This document shows positions 16,602-24,912 of a stretch of DNA of 47,515 nucleotides, piece by piece (position 1 is the first letter of the stretch; every line of letters starts with the position of its first letter). A program made the position numbers and the translations under genes. Location: the NCBI GenBank assembly GCA_017941355.1, contig JAGAWN010000256.1, positions 1 through 47,515 of the forward strand, written 5' to 3'. The notes beneath the pieces are model-generated. The model had not been told where the DNA came from. It did not search any database and saw only the letters and a program-made list of their open reading frames with translations. Source of the stretch: Ruminiclostridium sp. GTDB lineage: Bacteria; Bacillota; Clostridia; Oscillospirales; Ruminococcaceae.

Positions 16602-17687
16602 ATGGCAAAACTTAAAGTCGGTATCCTGACAAGCGGCGGAGACTGCCCCGGACTCAACGCAACGATCCGCGGCGCTGCCAAAGGCTGTTATCAGCTTTTC
16701 GGAGAAGATAAGGTCGATATCATAGGCATTCACAACGGTTACTACGGGCTTATCCACAACGACTGCGAAAAAATGTCGCCCTACGATTTTGCGGGTATCC
16801 TCACCCGCGGCGGCACTATCCTCGGTACAAAGCGAACACCGTACAAGATGATGCAGGTGGTGGAGGAGGATAACATCGACAAAGTATCCGAAATGAAGAA
16901 AACATATAAGGAGCAGAAGCTTGACTGTCTGCTCACTCTCGGCGGCAACGGTACGCACAAGACCGCGAATCTGCTGTCGGAAATGGGACTGAACGTGATC
17001 GGACTGCCCAAGACCATAGACAACGATATCTGGGGTACAGACGTTACTTTCGGATTCCACACGGCGGTGGATATTGCAACAGATGTTATTGACCGCATAC
17101 ACACAACAGCCGATTCCCACGGACGTGTTATGGTAATCGAGATAATGGGAAATAAGGCGGGCTGGCTGACGCTGTATTCTGGGATAGCCGGCGGCGCGGA
17201 CATCGTGCTTATCCCGGAGATACCCTATGATATCGAAAAGGTAGCCGGAGCCGTGAAGAAAAGAGCAGAGAACGGCAAGACTTTCTCTATCATTGCCGTT
17301 GCCGAGGGTGCAATGGACAAGGAAGAAGCGGAGATGAAGAAGAAACTTCGCGTTAAGGCAAGAGCCGAGCAGGGCTATACAACCGCTACCGCTCGTATTG
17401 CAAAGCAGGTCGAGGAGATCACAGGCTTTGAGACGAGAACCGTTGTTCCCGGACATATGCTGCGCGGCGGAAGTCCGTCCGCTTACGACAGAGTGCTTGC
17501 CACAAAGTTCGGCGTAAGAGCGGCTTCGCTTATAAAGAACGGAAAGTTCGGCTATACCGTGGCAATGGTTGACGGAAAAATAACCGACAACAGACTTTCC
17601 GATGTTGCTATGAAAACAAAATTCGTTCTTCCGGACGATGAACTTGTAATTACCGGAAAGAACATGGGAATATCATTCGGCGATTAA
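16602..17687 (+). CDS. pfkA: 6-phosphofructokinase
   Basis: A 361-residue PfkA-type phosphofructokinase. GILTSGGDCPGLNA (residues 7-20), the PKTIDND substrate motif near residue 137 and MGNKAGWLTLYSG near 183 (from the MGRxxGW motif) are all present. It phosphorylates fructose 6-phosphate in glycolysis. The phosphoryl-donor loop reads GGNGTHK with Asn116 where ATP enzymes have the GGDG Asp and PPi enzymes GGDD. This looks like a subgroup variant, and the donor (ATP or PPi) cannot be decided. SD is GGGAGG. It follows the GHKL-like gene by 21 bases and precedes the GH2 gene by 10, suggesting a carbohydrate-use operon. Confidence 0.92.
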   Translation: MAKLKVGILTSGGDCPGLNATIRGAAKGCYQLFGEDKVDIIGIHNGYYGLIHNDCEKMSPYDFAGILTRGGTILGTKRTPYKMMQVVEEDNIDKVSEMKKTYKEQKLDCLLTLGGNGTHKTANLLSEMGLNVIGLPKTIDNDIWGTDVTFGFHTAVDIATDVIDRIHTTADSHGRVMVIEIMGNKAGWLTLYSGIAGGADIVLIPEIPYDIEKVAGAVKKRAENGKTFSIIAVAEGAMDKEEAEMKKKLRVKARAEQGYTTATARIAKQVEEITGFETRTVVPGHMLRGGSPSAYDRVLATKFGVRAASLIKNGKFGYTVAMVDGKITDNRLSDVAMKTKFVLPDDELVITGKNMGISFGD

Positions 17688-17697
17688 CGGAGTTTAT

Positions 17698-20355
17698 ATG
17701 AACAGAATTGACCTGAGCGGAAACTGGAAGCTTTTTATGGACAAGTCCTGCGGTACGACTATACCGCAGGACTATAATGATGAGATTTTTCTTCCGGATA
17801 CGACATCTCACGCTTCAAAGGGAAACAGGAGCGACTGGCGTGCGGACGGATATCTGACGGATCCTTACTTCTTTGAGGGAAACGCGTGGTTCCGGCGTGA
17901 ATTTGAAGTTACCGGCGATATGTACGGGCGCGAACTTTATCTGCGTCTCGAACGCACACGCATGACCGAAGTTTATATTGACGGCGAAAAGTGCGGCGAA
18001 AACGATTCGCTTTGTACTGCGCACATATACAGGCTGCCGGAACTTTCAGCCGGTTCGCACAGACTCGATATCTGCGTAAAGAACACCGGTTATCCCACAA
18101 GAGGCGGCCACATGACCTCCCCGGATACACAGACTAACTGGAACGGTATCACAGGAGCGGTTGAACTGCTGATACGCCCGCGCGCTCATATCGACGATAT
18201 CACGATATTGTCTGAAACCGATACGAGCAAGCTGGTCTTTTCATGTACGGCAGCGGACAACTGCGAAGCCTATGTTACCGCAGCAGACGGTAAGACTGTA
18301 ACGGTAATGCTCACAAAGGGCGCAAACACGGTAACATACATTCCCGATAAGCCGTTTGCGCTTTGGGACGAGTTTTCGCCTAACCTGTATGAACTGTGCG
18401 TCTCGGTGAACGGCGAACGTCAGACCGTAAGATTCGGAGTAAGAAACCTTGCAACGCAGGGAAGAAAGCTTCTTGTAAACGGCAGGGAAGTGTTCCTGCG
18501 CGGAAAGCACGACGGTATGTTGTTCCCGCTGACCGGCTATGCACCTACCGATGTTGAGAGCTGGCTGAAAGTTATGAGCACGGCGAAAGAATTCGGTATC
18601 AACCACTACCGCTTCCATACCTGCTGTCCGCCGGACGCGGCATTCACTGCGGCAGATATGCTCGGTATCTATATGCAGCCGGAACTTCCGTTCTGGGGTA
18701 CTATCGAAGAGGAAATGAATGACGAACAGCGCTATCTTGTCGAAGAAGGCTCACGGATCCTCCGCGAGTTCGGCAATCACCCGTCATTCGTTATGATGTC
18801 CCTTGGAAATGAACTGTGGGGCAGTCAGAAAGTTCTGAACGAGATACTTGCACGGTACAAGTCCGAGGACGACAGACATCTCTATACCGACGGCTCAAAC
18901 AACTTCCAGTTTTTCCCCTCTGTTCTGGAAAACTCGGATTTTCTCAGCGGCGTTCGTTTGTCGAGAGACAGGCTGTACCGCGGTTCATACGCAATGTGTG
19001 ACGCTCCGCAGGGCTTCATTCAGACAGATGAGCCCAACACTGTTCACAACTATGACAGGATAATCGTTCCGGAATCCCTCGGTGAAGCTTCCGAGGGCGG
19101 AAAGATACTGATACAGTACGGTACGGGAGTCAAGGAAGTCGAAGCCGGCAGCGGCGAGATGTTCATTCCGGAAGTCCCCGTCATATCACATGAAGTCGGG
19201 CAGTATGAAACTTACCCGGACTACAGCGAGATCGAAAAGTACACCGGCGCGCTGAAAGCGGAAAACATTTCGCTTTACAGAGAAAAAGCCGCACAGAAAG
19301 GTATGCTGTATCACGCAGGAAGATTCTTCCGTGCTTCGGGAGCACTCGCCGTTGATTGCTATAAGCGCGAGATCGAAGCTGCTCTCAAATCCGGGGAGCT
19401 GTCGGGATTCCAGCTTCTTGATATTCAGGACTTCACGGGGCAGGGAACTGCTCTGGTAGGAGTTCTCAACTCTCTCATGGAGCCGAAAGGCACTGTAACG
19501 GCAGAAGAGTGGCGTCAGTTCTGCGCTCCGACAGTCGTTATGGCGGAGTTTGAAAAGTTCGTGTTCTCCGCAAACGAGGATATCAGCTTCGGTGTCACAT
19601 TGTTCAATACAGACCCGCTGTTCGCAGCTGAACGCGTCAGCTATACTGTCGAGTGCAGCGGTTCGGTCGAGCAGTACGGTCACGTCCACGTCAAGACAGA
19701 AAACCGCGTAAACAGGCTCGGCAGCATCTCTTTCAGGGCTGATGATATAAAAAAGCCGTCTGTTTATAAACTGACACTTTCTGTTGAAAAGACCGAAATC
19801 CGCAACACCTATGAGTTTACCGTATATCCGGATATCAATGTTACTGTAACAAATGAAAGGATCGTAAGCGGTGACAGGATCATAAAGATAGCCCATACCG
19901 AGGAAAGCGCAAAGGACGCTCTTGAAAAGGGAATAAAAGTAATATACATTCCCGAAGCCGACGGAAAGCTTCCCGGAACTTACTGCACTGATTTCTGGTG
20001 CTATCCTATGTTCCGCTCGATTTCAGAGAGTATGAACAAACCTGTTCCGATAGGCACAATGGGACTGCTGACAGATAACGGGGATCCGCTGCTCAAAGAC
20101 TTCCCGTGCAGCGACCACACAACTCCTCAATGGTACAATATCGTTATGCACTGTCATTGCGAAAACCTCGACAGCACTGATATCATTCCCACTGTCTGGG
20201 TCATCGACAATCCCGCGAGAGCGGAAAGGCTTGGACTTCTGTACAAGGTAAAGACCGGATTCGGAGCGCTGACTGTCTGTACATCGAGACTATGGGAGAT
20301 AGCTGATAAGCCGGAAGTAAAGTGGTTTGTCAAGAGCCTTGCGGATAATATTTGA
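17698..20355 (+). CDS. glycoside hydrolase family 2 protein
   Basis: An 885-residue intracellular GH2 enzyme. Domain order is a jelly-roll sugar-binding domain (1-180, WFRREFEVTGD typical), an Ig-like domain (180-275), a TIM barrel (about 280-600) and C-terminal beta domains. The acid/base Glu is E372 in SLGNELWG and the likely nucleophile E499 in ISHEVGQYE. There is no signal peptide, so it acts on imported oligosaccharides. Specificity (galactosidase, glucuronidase, mannosidase or other) is not decided; it lacks the length and end domains of LacZ. SD is GGAG. Placement directly after pfkA suggests feeding of released sugars into glycolysis. Confidence 0.88.
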   Translation: MNRIDLSGNWKLFMDKSCGTTIPQDYNDEIFLPDTTSHASKGNRSDWRADGYLTDPYFFEGNAWFRREFEVTGDMYGRELYLRLERTRMTEVYIDGEKCGENDSLCTAHIYRLPELSAGSHRLDICVKNTGYPTRGGHMTSPDTQTNWNGITGAVELLIRPRAHIDDITILSETDTSKLVFSCTAADNCEAYVTAADGKTVTVMLTKGANTVTYIPDKPFALWDEFSPNLYELCVSVNGERQTVRFGVRNLATQGRKLLVNGREVFLRGKHDGMLFPLTGYAPTDVESWLKVMSTAKEFGINHYRFHTCCPPDAAFTAADMLGIYMQPELPFWGTIEEEMNDEQRYLVEEGSRILREFGNHPSFVMMSLGNELWGSQKVLNEILARYKSEDDRHLYTDGSNNFQFFPSVLENSDFLSGVRLSRDRLYRGSYAMCDAPQGFIQTDEPNTVHNYDRIIVPESLGEASEGGKILIQYGTGVKEVEAGSGEMFIPEVPVISHEVGQYETYPDYSEIEKYTGALKAENISLYREKAAQKGMLYHAGRFFRASGALAVDCYKREIEAALKSGELSGFQLLDIQDFTGQGTALVGVLNSLMEPKGTVTAEEWRQFCAPTVVMAEFEKFVFSANEDISFGVTLFNTDPLFAAERVSYTVECSGSVEQYGHVHVKTENRVNRLGSISFRADDIKKPSVYKLTLSVEKTEIRNTYEFTVYPDINVTVTNERIVSGDRIIKIAHTEESAKDALEKGIKVIYIPEADGKLPGTYCTDFWCYPMFRSISESMNKPVPIGTMGLLTDNGDPLLKDFPCSDHTTPQWYNIVMHCHCENLDSTDIIPTVWVIDNPARAERLGLLYKVKTGFGALTVCTSRLWEIADKPEVKWFVKSLADNI

Positions 20356-20362
20356 GGATAGT

Positions 20363-21037
20363 ATGATCGAGATACCCGATTTTGACAGAGTTTATCTGAA
20401 ACAGCTGCACGACGATGCGGTAAAAATGAAAGAAAATACGTCATTCCGTAAGATCATGCCCGAAGAGTGCGACATAAGCTATATGCGGGCGATGCACCGA
20501 GGGGCGCACGCTTTGCAAAGCGGATTGAGCAATGTCTATACGCGCATTACCTACAAAATGAATGAGCGTCCGACTCTTCGCAAGGGGTCGAAAAACTACT
20601 TCATTCTTTACCGGCAGAACGGAAAGCTGGTGCAGACAGAGCTTTACAGCGACGGAGAGCGGTATTTCGACTTTTATCAGATGCGCTATGAGGGAAACAG
20701 ACGTTACAGCATTCCGTTCTGTTCGTATGACGGAGTGTCGCTTTCCGAAAGCTACGGCGATATCTATGTGACCGTGACGGATGGTGACTTTGTTACCGAG
20801 GAATACCAGATCCAAAATAGTCTGATCGTTTATGAGCGATACACTAAAGTTGATGAAAACAGAGTAGATTACTACTGCATACACTTTTTTACGCTCGACG
20901 ATGAAACCAGTGATACGAAAGGACTGCTCGGACTTTATGACGGATATATAACTCTTGACGGAGCGCGTCCCGAATTTCACAGGATCGGCGGTTGGAGCTT
21001 GTACGAGGATCATTACAAACATAAATATTCACAATAG
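20363..21037 (+). CDS. hypothetical protein
   Basis: A 224-residue soluble protein of unknown family, rich in aromatic residues (many Tyr and Phe) and in predicted beta strands in its second half. The ATG at 20363 is chosen because GAGGAT lies 6 bases upstream and the start falls 8 bases after the GH2 stop; the longer frame would overlap the GH2 gene. It is probably the last gene of the pfk-GH2 unit, as a bidirectional terminator follows. I see no catalytic motif or membrane segment. Confidence 0.7.
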   Translation: MIEIPDFDRVYLKQLHDDAVKMKENTSFRKIMPEECDISYMRAMHRGAHALQSGLSNVYTRITYKMNERPTLRKGSKNYFILYRQNGKLVQTELYSDGERYFDFYQMRYEGNRRYSIPFCSYDGVSLSESYGDIYVTVTDGDFVTEEYQIQNSLIVYERYTKVDENRVDYYCIHFFTLDDETSDTKGLLGLYDGYITLDGARPEFHRIGGWSLYEDHYKHKYSQ

Positions 21038-21045
21038 TAAAATAA

Positions 21046-21075
21046 AAACCGGAAACATCATGTGTTTCCGGTTTA
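21046..21075. terminator. bidirectional terminator between converging genes
   Basis: AAACCGGAAACA (21046-21057) pairs with TGTTTCCGGTTT (21063-21074), with A-rich and T-rich flanks suited to both directions. Confidence 0.9.
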
Positions 21076-21078
21076 TTG

Positions 21079-21627
21079 CTATTTCAGCTTTGCGGATATC
21101 TTCGGCTGTATCACTTTGATATATGCCTGCTTGATCGTTTTCATGCAGAGATCATAGATTATAAACGCGACATTTCCGGCTGCCCAGAAAACATAAACCG
21201 CAAGTTCACCGAGAAACTCCATGCCCTCAAGCATTTCCTCAGCCGAAATAAGAAACACGAGCAGCTGATACGCTATGACTACGGCAGCGTTGAAAATAGC
21301 AAGCTTTACGATGAATTGCAGAACTTGATTCTTTATCTTTTCAAGTACATTGCATAGGGTAGGGTAGTACCCGAAAAAGAAGATGAAGAACAGGTTCGCT
21401 TCCGGTTCCGGTATCAGCATAAGCGCAAGCAATGAAGCGGCGGCATAACACATATACGCCCATTTAGCACTCATGTGACGCGTCACTGTCCATATCACCA
21501 TTCCGGCAAAAGCGGGAACAACATACGCAAACGAGGGTATTATGCTAAGAAACAGAAACACCGTTGCAAGCGCGGTGACAATGCCGCAGAACGCAACATT
21601 GAACGCAAGTTTGTTGGTTTTGCCCAT
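21079..21627 (-). CDS. hypothetical membrane protein (ECF S-component-like?)
   Basis: A 182-residue integral membrane protein with five or six hydrophobic helices. The N-terminal basic residues and LAFNVAFCGIVTALATVFLFLSI resemble the first helix of small ECF substrate-binding subunits, and FFGYYPTLCNVLEKIKN is a conserved-looking loop. No ligand can be named. The ATG at 21627 follows AGGTG. It overlaps the 3' end of the upstream prephenate dehydrogenase gene by nothing and lies 7 bases after its stop, so the two share a transcript. Family assignment is tentative. Confidence 0.7.
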   Translation of the reverse strand: MGKTNKLAFNVAFCGIVTALATVFLFLSIIPSFAYVVPAFAGMVIWTVTRHMSAKWAYMCYAAASLLALMLIPEPEANLFFIFFFGYYPTLCNVLEKIKNQVLQFIVKLAIFNAAVVIAYQLLVFLISAEEMLEGMEFLGELAVYVFWAAGNVAFIIYDLCMKTIKQAYIKVIQPKISAKLK

Positions 21628-21634
21628 TCCGCAC

Positions 21635-22480
21635 CTACTTGTTGTATATCTCGATGCTCTTTTCTTTGAGCACACGTCCGTCGCGCAGTATTTCGGTCAG
21701 CTTTTCGGTATCATTGTTCACTATCGCGTCACGGTATTCGGTAATGTGTTCGAGTATGCAGTTTATCTCGTTAAGCAGCGCTGTCTTGTTGCACATGAAT
21801 AACTCCGACCACATATACTCGTTGAGCTTTGCGACACGGGTGAGATCCTGGAAGCTGCCCGCGGAGAATCCGTCGTAATTCAGCATTACCGGGCTTTTCA
21901 CATAGGCGTTCGATACAACGTGGGCAAGCTGTGAAGTATATGCGATAACTTCGTCATGCTTCTGCGGAGTCGATACCACCGCTTTTCCGAATCCGACGCT
22001 GCCGGCGAGGGTCTGAAGAAGATCGACGGCTATCTGCGGAGTGTTTTCCGTGGGAGTGATGATAAAGCTTGCGCCTTTGAAAAGATCTTCCTGCGAATAG
22101 TCAAATCCGGAAAACTCGCGTCCCGCCATGGGGTGAGTCCCGACGAAGATAACGCCCTGTTCGTCAAGCACCGGGGTACATTCGTTCACGACAAATTCTT
22201 TGATACCGCAGGAGTCGATAACGATGCTGCCCTTTTTGAAAAACTGCGCATATTCCTTTACGAAGTTCACTATAGCGTGCGGATAGAGGCAGATGATAGT
22301 GAGGTTTGCTTCACCGAGTCTGCCGGGAGTTATCTCCTCGTCTATCGCGCCGCATTCAAGTGCTTTGCTGACAGCTTCACGGTTAGTGTCTATACCCATT
22401 ATGTGATGAAATGTGTTCTTTTTGAGGGCTTTACAGAACGAACCTCCTATAAGTCCCAGACCTACGACTGCAATATTCAT
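21635..22480 (-). CDS. tyrA: prephenate dehydrogenase
   Basis: A 281-residue TyrA-type dehydrogenase of tyrosine biosynthesis, converting prephenate to 4-hydroxyphenylpyruvate with NAD(P). The Rossmann glycine motif GLGLIGGS sits at residues 6-13. GTHPMAGRE near residue 122 supplies the catalytic His and substrate contacts. Length matches the stand-alone form without a fused ACT or chorismate mutase domain. The ATG at 22480 has AAAGGCAG upstream; the longer frame lacks an SD. A good promoter lies 50-75 bases upstream. No other shikimate genes are next to it. Confidence 0.93.
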   Translation of the reverse strand: MNIAVVGLGLIGGSFCKALKKNTFHHIMGIDTNREAVSKALECGAIDEEITPGRLGEANLTIICLYPHAIVNFVKEYAQFFKKGSIVIDSCGIKEFVVNECTPVLDEQGVIFVGTHPMAGREFSGFDYSQEDLFKGASFIITPTENTPQIAVDLLQTLAGSVGFGKAVVSTPQKHDEVIAYTSQLAHVVSNAYVKSPVMLNYDGFSAGSFQDLTRVAKLNEYMWSELFMCNKTALLNEINCILEHITEYRDAIVNNDTEKLTEILRDGRVLKEKSIEIYNK

Positions 22481-22528
22481 AATAACTGCCTTTCTTTTTA
22501 CAATCACACTTTAAAGTAATTTTTTACC

Positions 22529-22557
22529 ATTATAACATATCACTGCGATAAAATCAA
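22529..22557 (-). promoter_or_regulatory. promoter for tyrA
   Basis: On the minus strand TTGATT (22552-22557) and TATAAT (22529-22534) are 17 bases apart. Confidence 0.75.
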
Positions 22558-22571
22558 GTGTTTTTGAAAAA

Positions 22572-23582
22572 TTATTCGTTTTCGTCATCATCTGACGGTG
22601 CCTTTTTGGTTTCAATATTGGCAAGCGGATTCATATACATCGCGTTTCGTATCTGCTCATTCGCAACGTGAGTGTAGATCTGTGTGGTATCGAGGTTTTC
22701 GTGTCCGAGTACCTCTTTCAATGCTCTCACATCGACGCCGTTCTGATACATGAGCGTTGCCGCGGTGTGACGGAGCTTATGCACAGAGAAACCCATTCCG
22801 CTGAGTCCCGACAGTTTCAGCTTTTCGTCGATGATCTGCTCAACCCGGCGGTTGGAGATGCGTGTCAGGCGCTTGCTTATGAACAGCGCTTTTTCCCGTG
22901 TTTCCGGGCGCACTTTTATATAATTCTCATAAGCGGACACACAGGCTGGATTCAGATAGATTATACGCTCCTTGCTGCCTTTGCCGAGTACCTTTATGCG
23001 CGAGACGCTCATTCCGCCCTCAACGGTGGATATGTAATCATGGGTGTTGATCCCGACAAGCTCGGAAAGTCTCATTCCGCAGTTCAGGAAGAACGTGATT
23101 ATGCAGTAGTCCCGGTAATCGCTCCAGTCCCGGAAATCGGAACAGGATCTCAGAAGCTCGGTAGCCTGCTCGACCGTGAGATGCTTCGGCAGTGTCTTTT
23201 TAGGCGAGGGGAGTTCGAGGTTCTGTGCGGGGCTTACTTCAAACCACATCTTCTTAACGGTAAGATACTTGAAGAACTGACGCAGCGCAACAGCTTTCCG
23301 GGCACGCGCCTGTGCGTGATTCGAGCGTTCCGAGGAAGTGAACGAAAGGAATGATATCAGATCATTAAGTGTAACTTTCTTCACAAGCGATTCCGGAACG
23401 TCGGCGATCGTTACGCTGTCAAAGTCTTTTTCGTCGGCAAGCCCGCCGTTGATTTTTATATACCGCAGAAACAGTCTGATATCGGTGTAGTAGTTCTTGA
23501 CTGTAAGCTGTGAGCGCAGTTTAATGGTTTCGATATAGTTTAAGTATTCCTGCAGATAAAACGGGCAATCATCAAATTTCAT
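22572..23582 (-). CDS. xer: tyrosine recombinase of the XerC/XerD type
   Basis: A 336-residue tyrosine recombinase. The N-terminal SAM-like core-binding domain (about 1-110) is followed by the catalytic domain with Arg in NCGMRLSEL near residue 190, HKLRHTAA near residue 270 (H-x-x-R), GHENLDTTQIYTHV near 295 supplying the second His and the nucleophilic Tyr. All key residues are intact. It is stand-alone, with its own promoter and no integrase-type neighbours, so a housekeeping chromosome-dimer-resolution (Xer/dif) role is the best guess. Filamentous phages often use such host recombinases, which is of interest given the phage-like cassette at the right end. Confidence 0.88.
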   Translation of the reverse strand: MKFDDCPFYLQEYLNYIETIKLRSQLTVKNYYTDIRLFLRYIKINGGLADEKDFDSVTIADVPESLVKKVTLNDLISFLSFTSSERSNHAQARARKAVALRQFFKYLTVKKMWFEVSPAQNLELPSPKKTLPKHLTVEQATELLRSCSDFRDWSDYRDYCIITFFLNCGMRLSELVGINTHDYISTVEGGMSVSRIKVLGKGSKERIIYLNPACVSAYENYIKVRPETREKALFISKRLTRISNRRVEQIIDEKLKLSGLSGMGFSVHKLRHTAATLMYQNGVDVRALKEVLGHENLDTTQIYTHVANEQIRNAMYMNPLANIETKKAPSDDDENE

Positions 23583-23614
23583 GCTGCACCTCTTGGAATA
23601 TAGAATATGACTAT

Positions 23615-23643
23615 ATTATATCACACACTTCCCGTAATGTCAA
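23615..23643 (-). promoter_or_regulatory. consensus promoter for the Xer-type gene
   Basis: On the minus strand TTGACA (23638-23643), 17 bases, then TATAAT (23615-23620). Confidence 0.85.
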
Positions 23644-23698
23644 ATACGGATATGCTGACGATCACGGCATTTTTTCTGAATAAAATTTATAAAAAAGC

Positions 23699-23727
23699 TT
23701 GAAATTCAGATAGGATTGTGATATACT
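23699..23727 (+). promoter_or_regulatory. promoter for the iron-type ABC operon
   Basis: TTGAAA (23699-23704) and TATACT (23722-23727) have a 17-base spacer. A loose inverted repeat CTGAA/TTCAG flanks the -35 region. I see no clear Fur box. Confidence 0.7.
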
Positions 23728-23775
23728 GTTTTATGCTGAATATATACAGTTTAAGCAAAAGAAAGGATCAGAACT

Positions 23776-24837
23776 ATGAAAAAGAAAATACTTGCGTGTC
23801 TTGCAGCAGCAGCTATGACTTTCGGAATTGCGGGCTGCGGTCAGTCTTCAGGCACTTCCGGTGAAACCGGCGGTAATACGAACACCAACACAGATGTTTC
23901 CGGAAAGATCGTTATTTACACGTCAATGTACGAAGACATTATAGACGATATGGAAACCGCGCTTGAAAAGGAATTTCCTAACCTCGACATCGAATTCTTC
24001 CAGGGCGGTTCGGGTACTATCCAGTCAAAGATAGCCGCGGAAAAGGATTCCGGGAAGCTTGGCTGCGACGTGCTTATGGTCGCGGAGCCGTCATACTCTC
24101 TGGAACTGAAAGAAGCCGGCATACTGCACCCGTACAATTACTCGGAAACCGACAAGCTGGTGTTCGACTATGACCCGGAGGGTTACTGGTATCCCGTTCG
24201 TGTGTGCAATATGGTGCTTGCGTACAATCCCGAAAAGTACAGCAAATCGGAAGTTCCGAACTCGTTCAAGGATTTTGCCGAGAATACCTCGATGAAAGAT
24301 TCTCTTTCAATGAGCAATCCGCTTACTTCCGGAACAGCTTACTCCTCAGTCGTGGGACTTCTCGACAAGTACGGAGAGGATTATTTCAAGGCTCTCGGAA
24401 CGCAGAACGTTGCGATAGAGTCCGGTTCTGTGGCTCTTACAAAGCTTGAGACAGGCGAATGCAAGGAAATAATGGTTCTTGAGGAATCCGTACTCAAGAA
24501 GAGAGAAGAGGAAAGCTCAAAACTCGAAGTTATTTATCCCGAGGACGGCTGCATTGCTATCCCGTCCACAATTATGATAGTTGACAACAAGTACAGTGCA
24601 AACGCAAATACCGCTGCTGCCGAAGCAGTCGAAGAATTCTTCCTTTCTCCCGAGGGACAGAAGCTTATCGTAAAGGGCTGGATGTACGCTGTAAGAAGCG
24701 ACGTTGAGGAATATCCTTATGACGCGATCCCGCTTTCACAGCTCCTCGAAAACACGATCCCCGTTGACTGGGAGAAATCCTACAAGCAGAGGGAAGAGAT
24801 CCGCACCAAGTTCCAGGAATATGTTACAGTTCCGTGA
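23776..24837 (+). CDS. ABC transporter substrate-binding lipoprotein (ferric-iron type)
   Basis: A 353-residue extracellular solute-binding protein. The lipobox IAGC places the lipidated Cys at residue 21, followed by a Ser/Thr/Gly linker. The mature part starts with IVIYTSMYEDIIDDM and has GGSGTIQSKI, as in the type II periplasmic-binding fold of FbpA/FutA/AfuA iron and related phosphonate or spermidine binders. Together with the double-length permease and FbpC-like ATPase it forms a complete importer. Metal-binding tyrosines are plausible but not verifiable here, so the ligand remains inferred. A UUCG-capped hairpin after the stop may stabilise this part of the mRNA. Confidence 0.85.
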   Translation: MKKKILACLAAAAMTFGIAGCGQSSGTSGETGGNTNTNTDVSGKIVIYTSMYEDIIDDMETALEKEFPNLDIEFFQGGSGTIQSKIAAEKDSGKLGCDVLMVAEPSYSLELKEAGILHPYNYSETDKLVFDYDPEGYWYPVRVCNMVLAYNPEKYSKSEVPNSFKDFAENTSMKDSLSMSNPLTSGTAYSSVVGLLDKYGEDYFKALGTQNVAIESGSVALTKLETGECKEIMVLEESVLKKREEESSKLEVIYPEDGCIAIPSTIMIVDNKYSANANTAAAEAVEEFFLSPEGQKLIVKGWMYAVRSDVEEYPYDAIPLSQLLENTIPVDWEKSYKQREEIRTKFQEYVTVP

Positions 24838-24854
24838 TATGAATATCCGATCTT

Positions 24855-24884
24855 GTGCTTTCTGTGCTTCGGCGCAGGAAGCAC
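24855..24884 (+). other. UUCG-capped intergenic RNA hairpin
   Basis: The left arm (24855-24867) pairs with the right arm (24872-24884) around a TTCG loop, with two G-U pairs. There is no T-tract after it, so it looks like an mRNA stabiliser or processing site rather than a full terminator. Such elements commonly allow more binding protein than permease to be made. Confidence 0.65.
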
Positions 24885-24912
24885 ATTGTGTATAATAAAT
24901 GAGGATACCGTT

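Noticed and set aside
23640-23775. Fur box for the iron-type ABC operon
   Set aside because: Only a loose CTGAA/TTCAG repeat is visible, far from the 19-bp Fur consensus.
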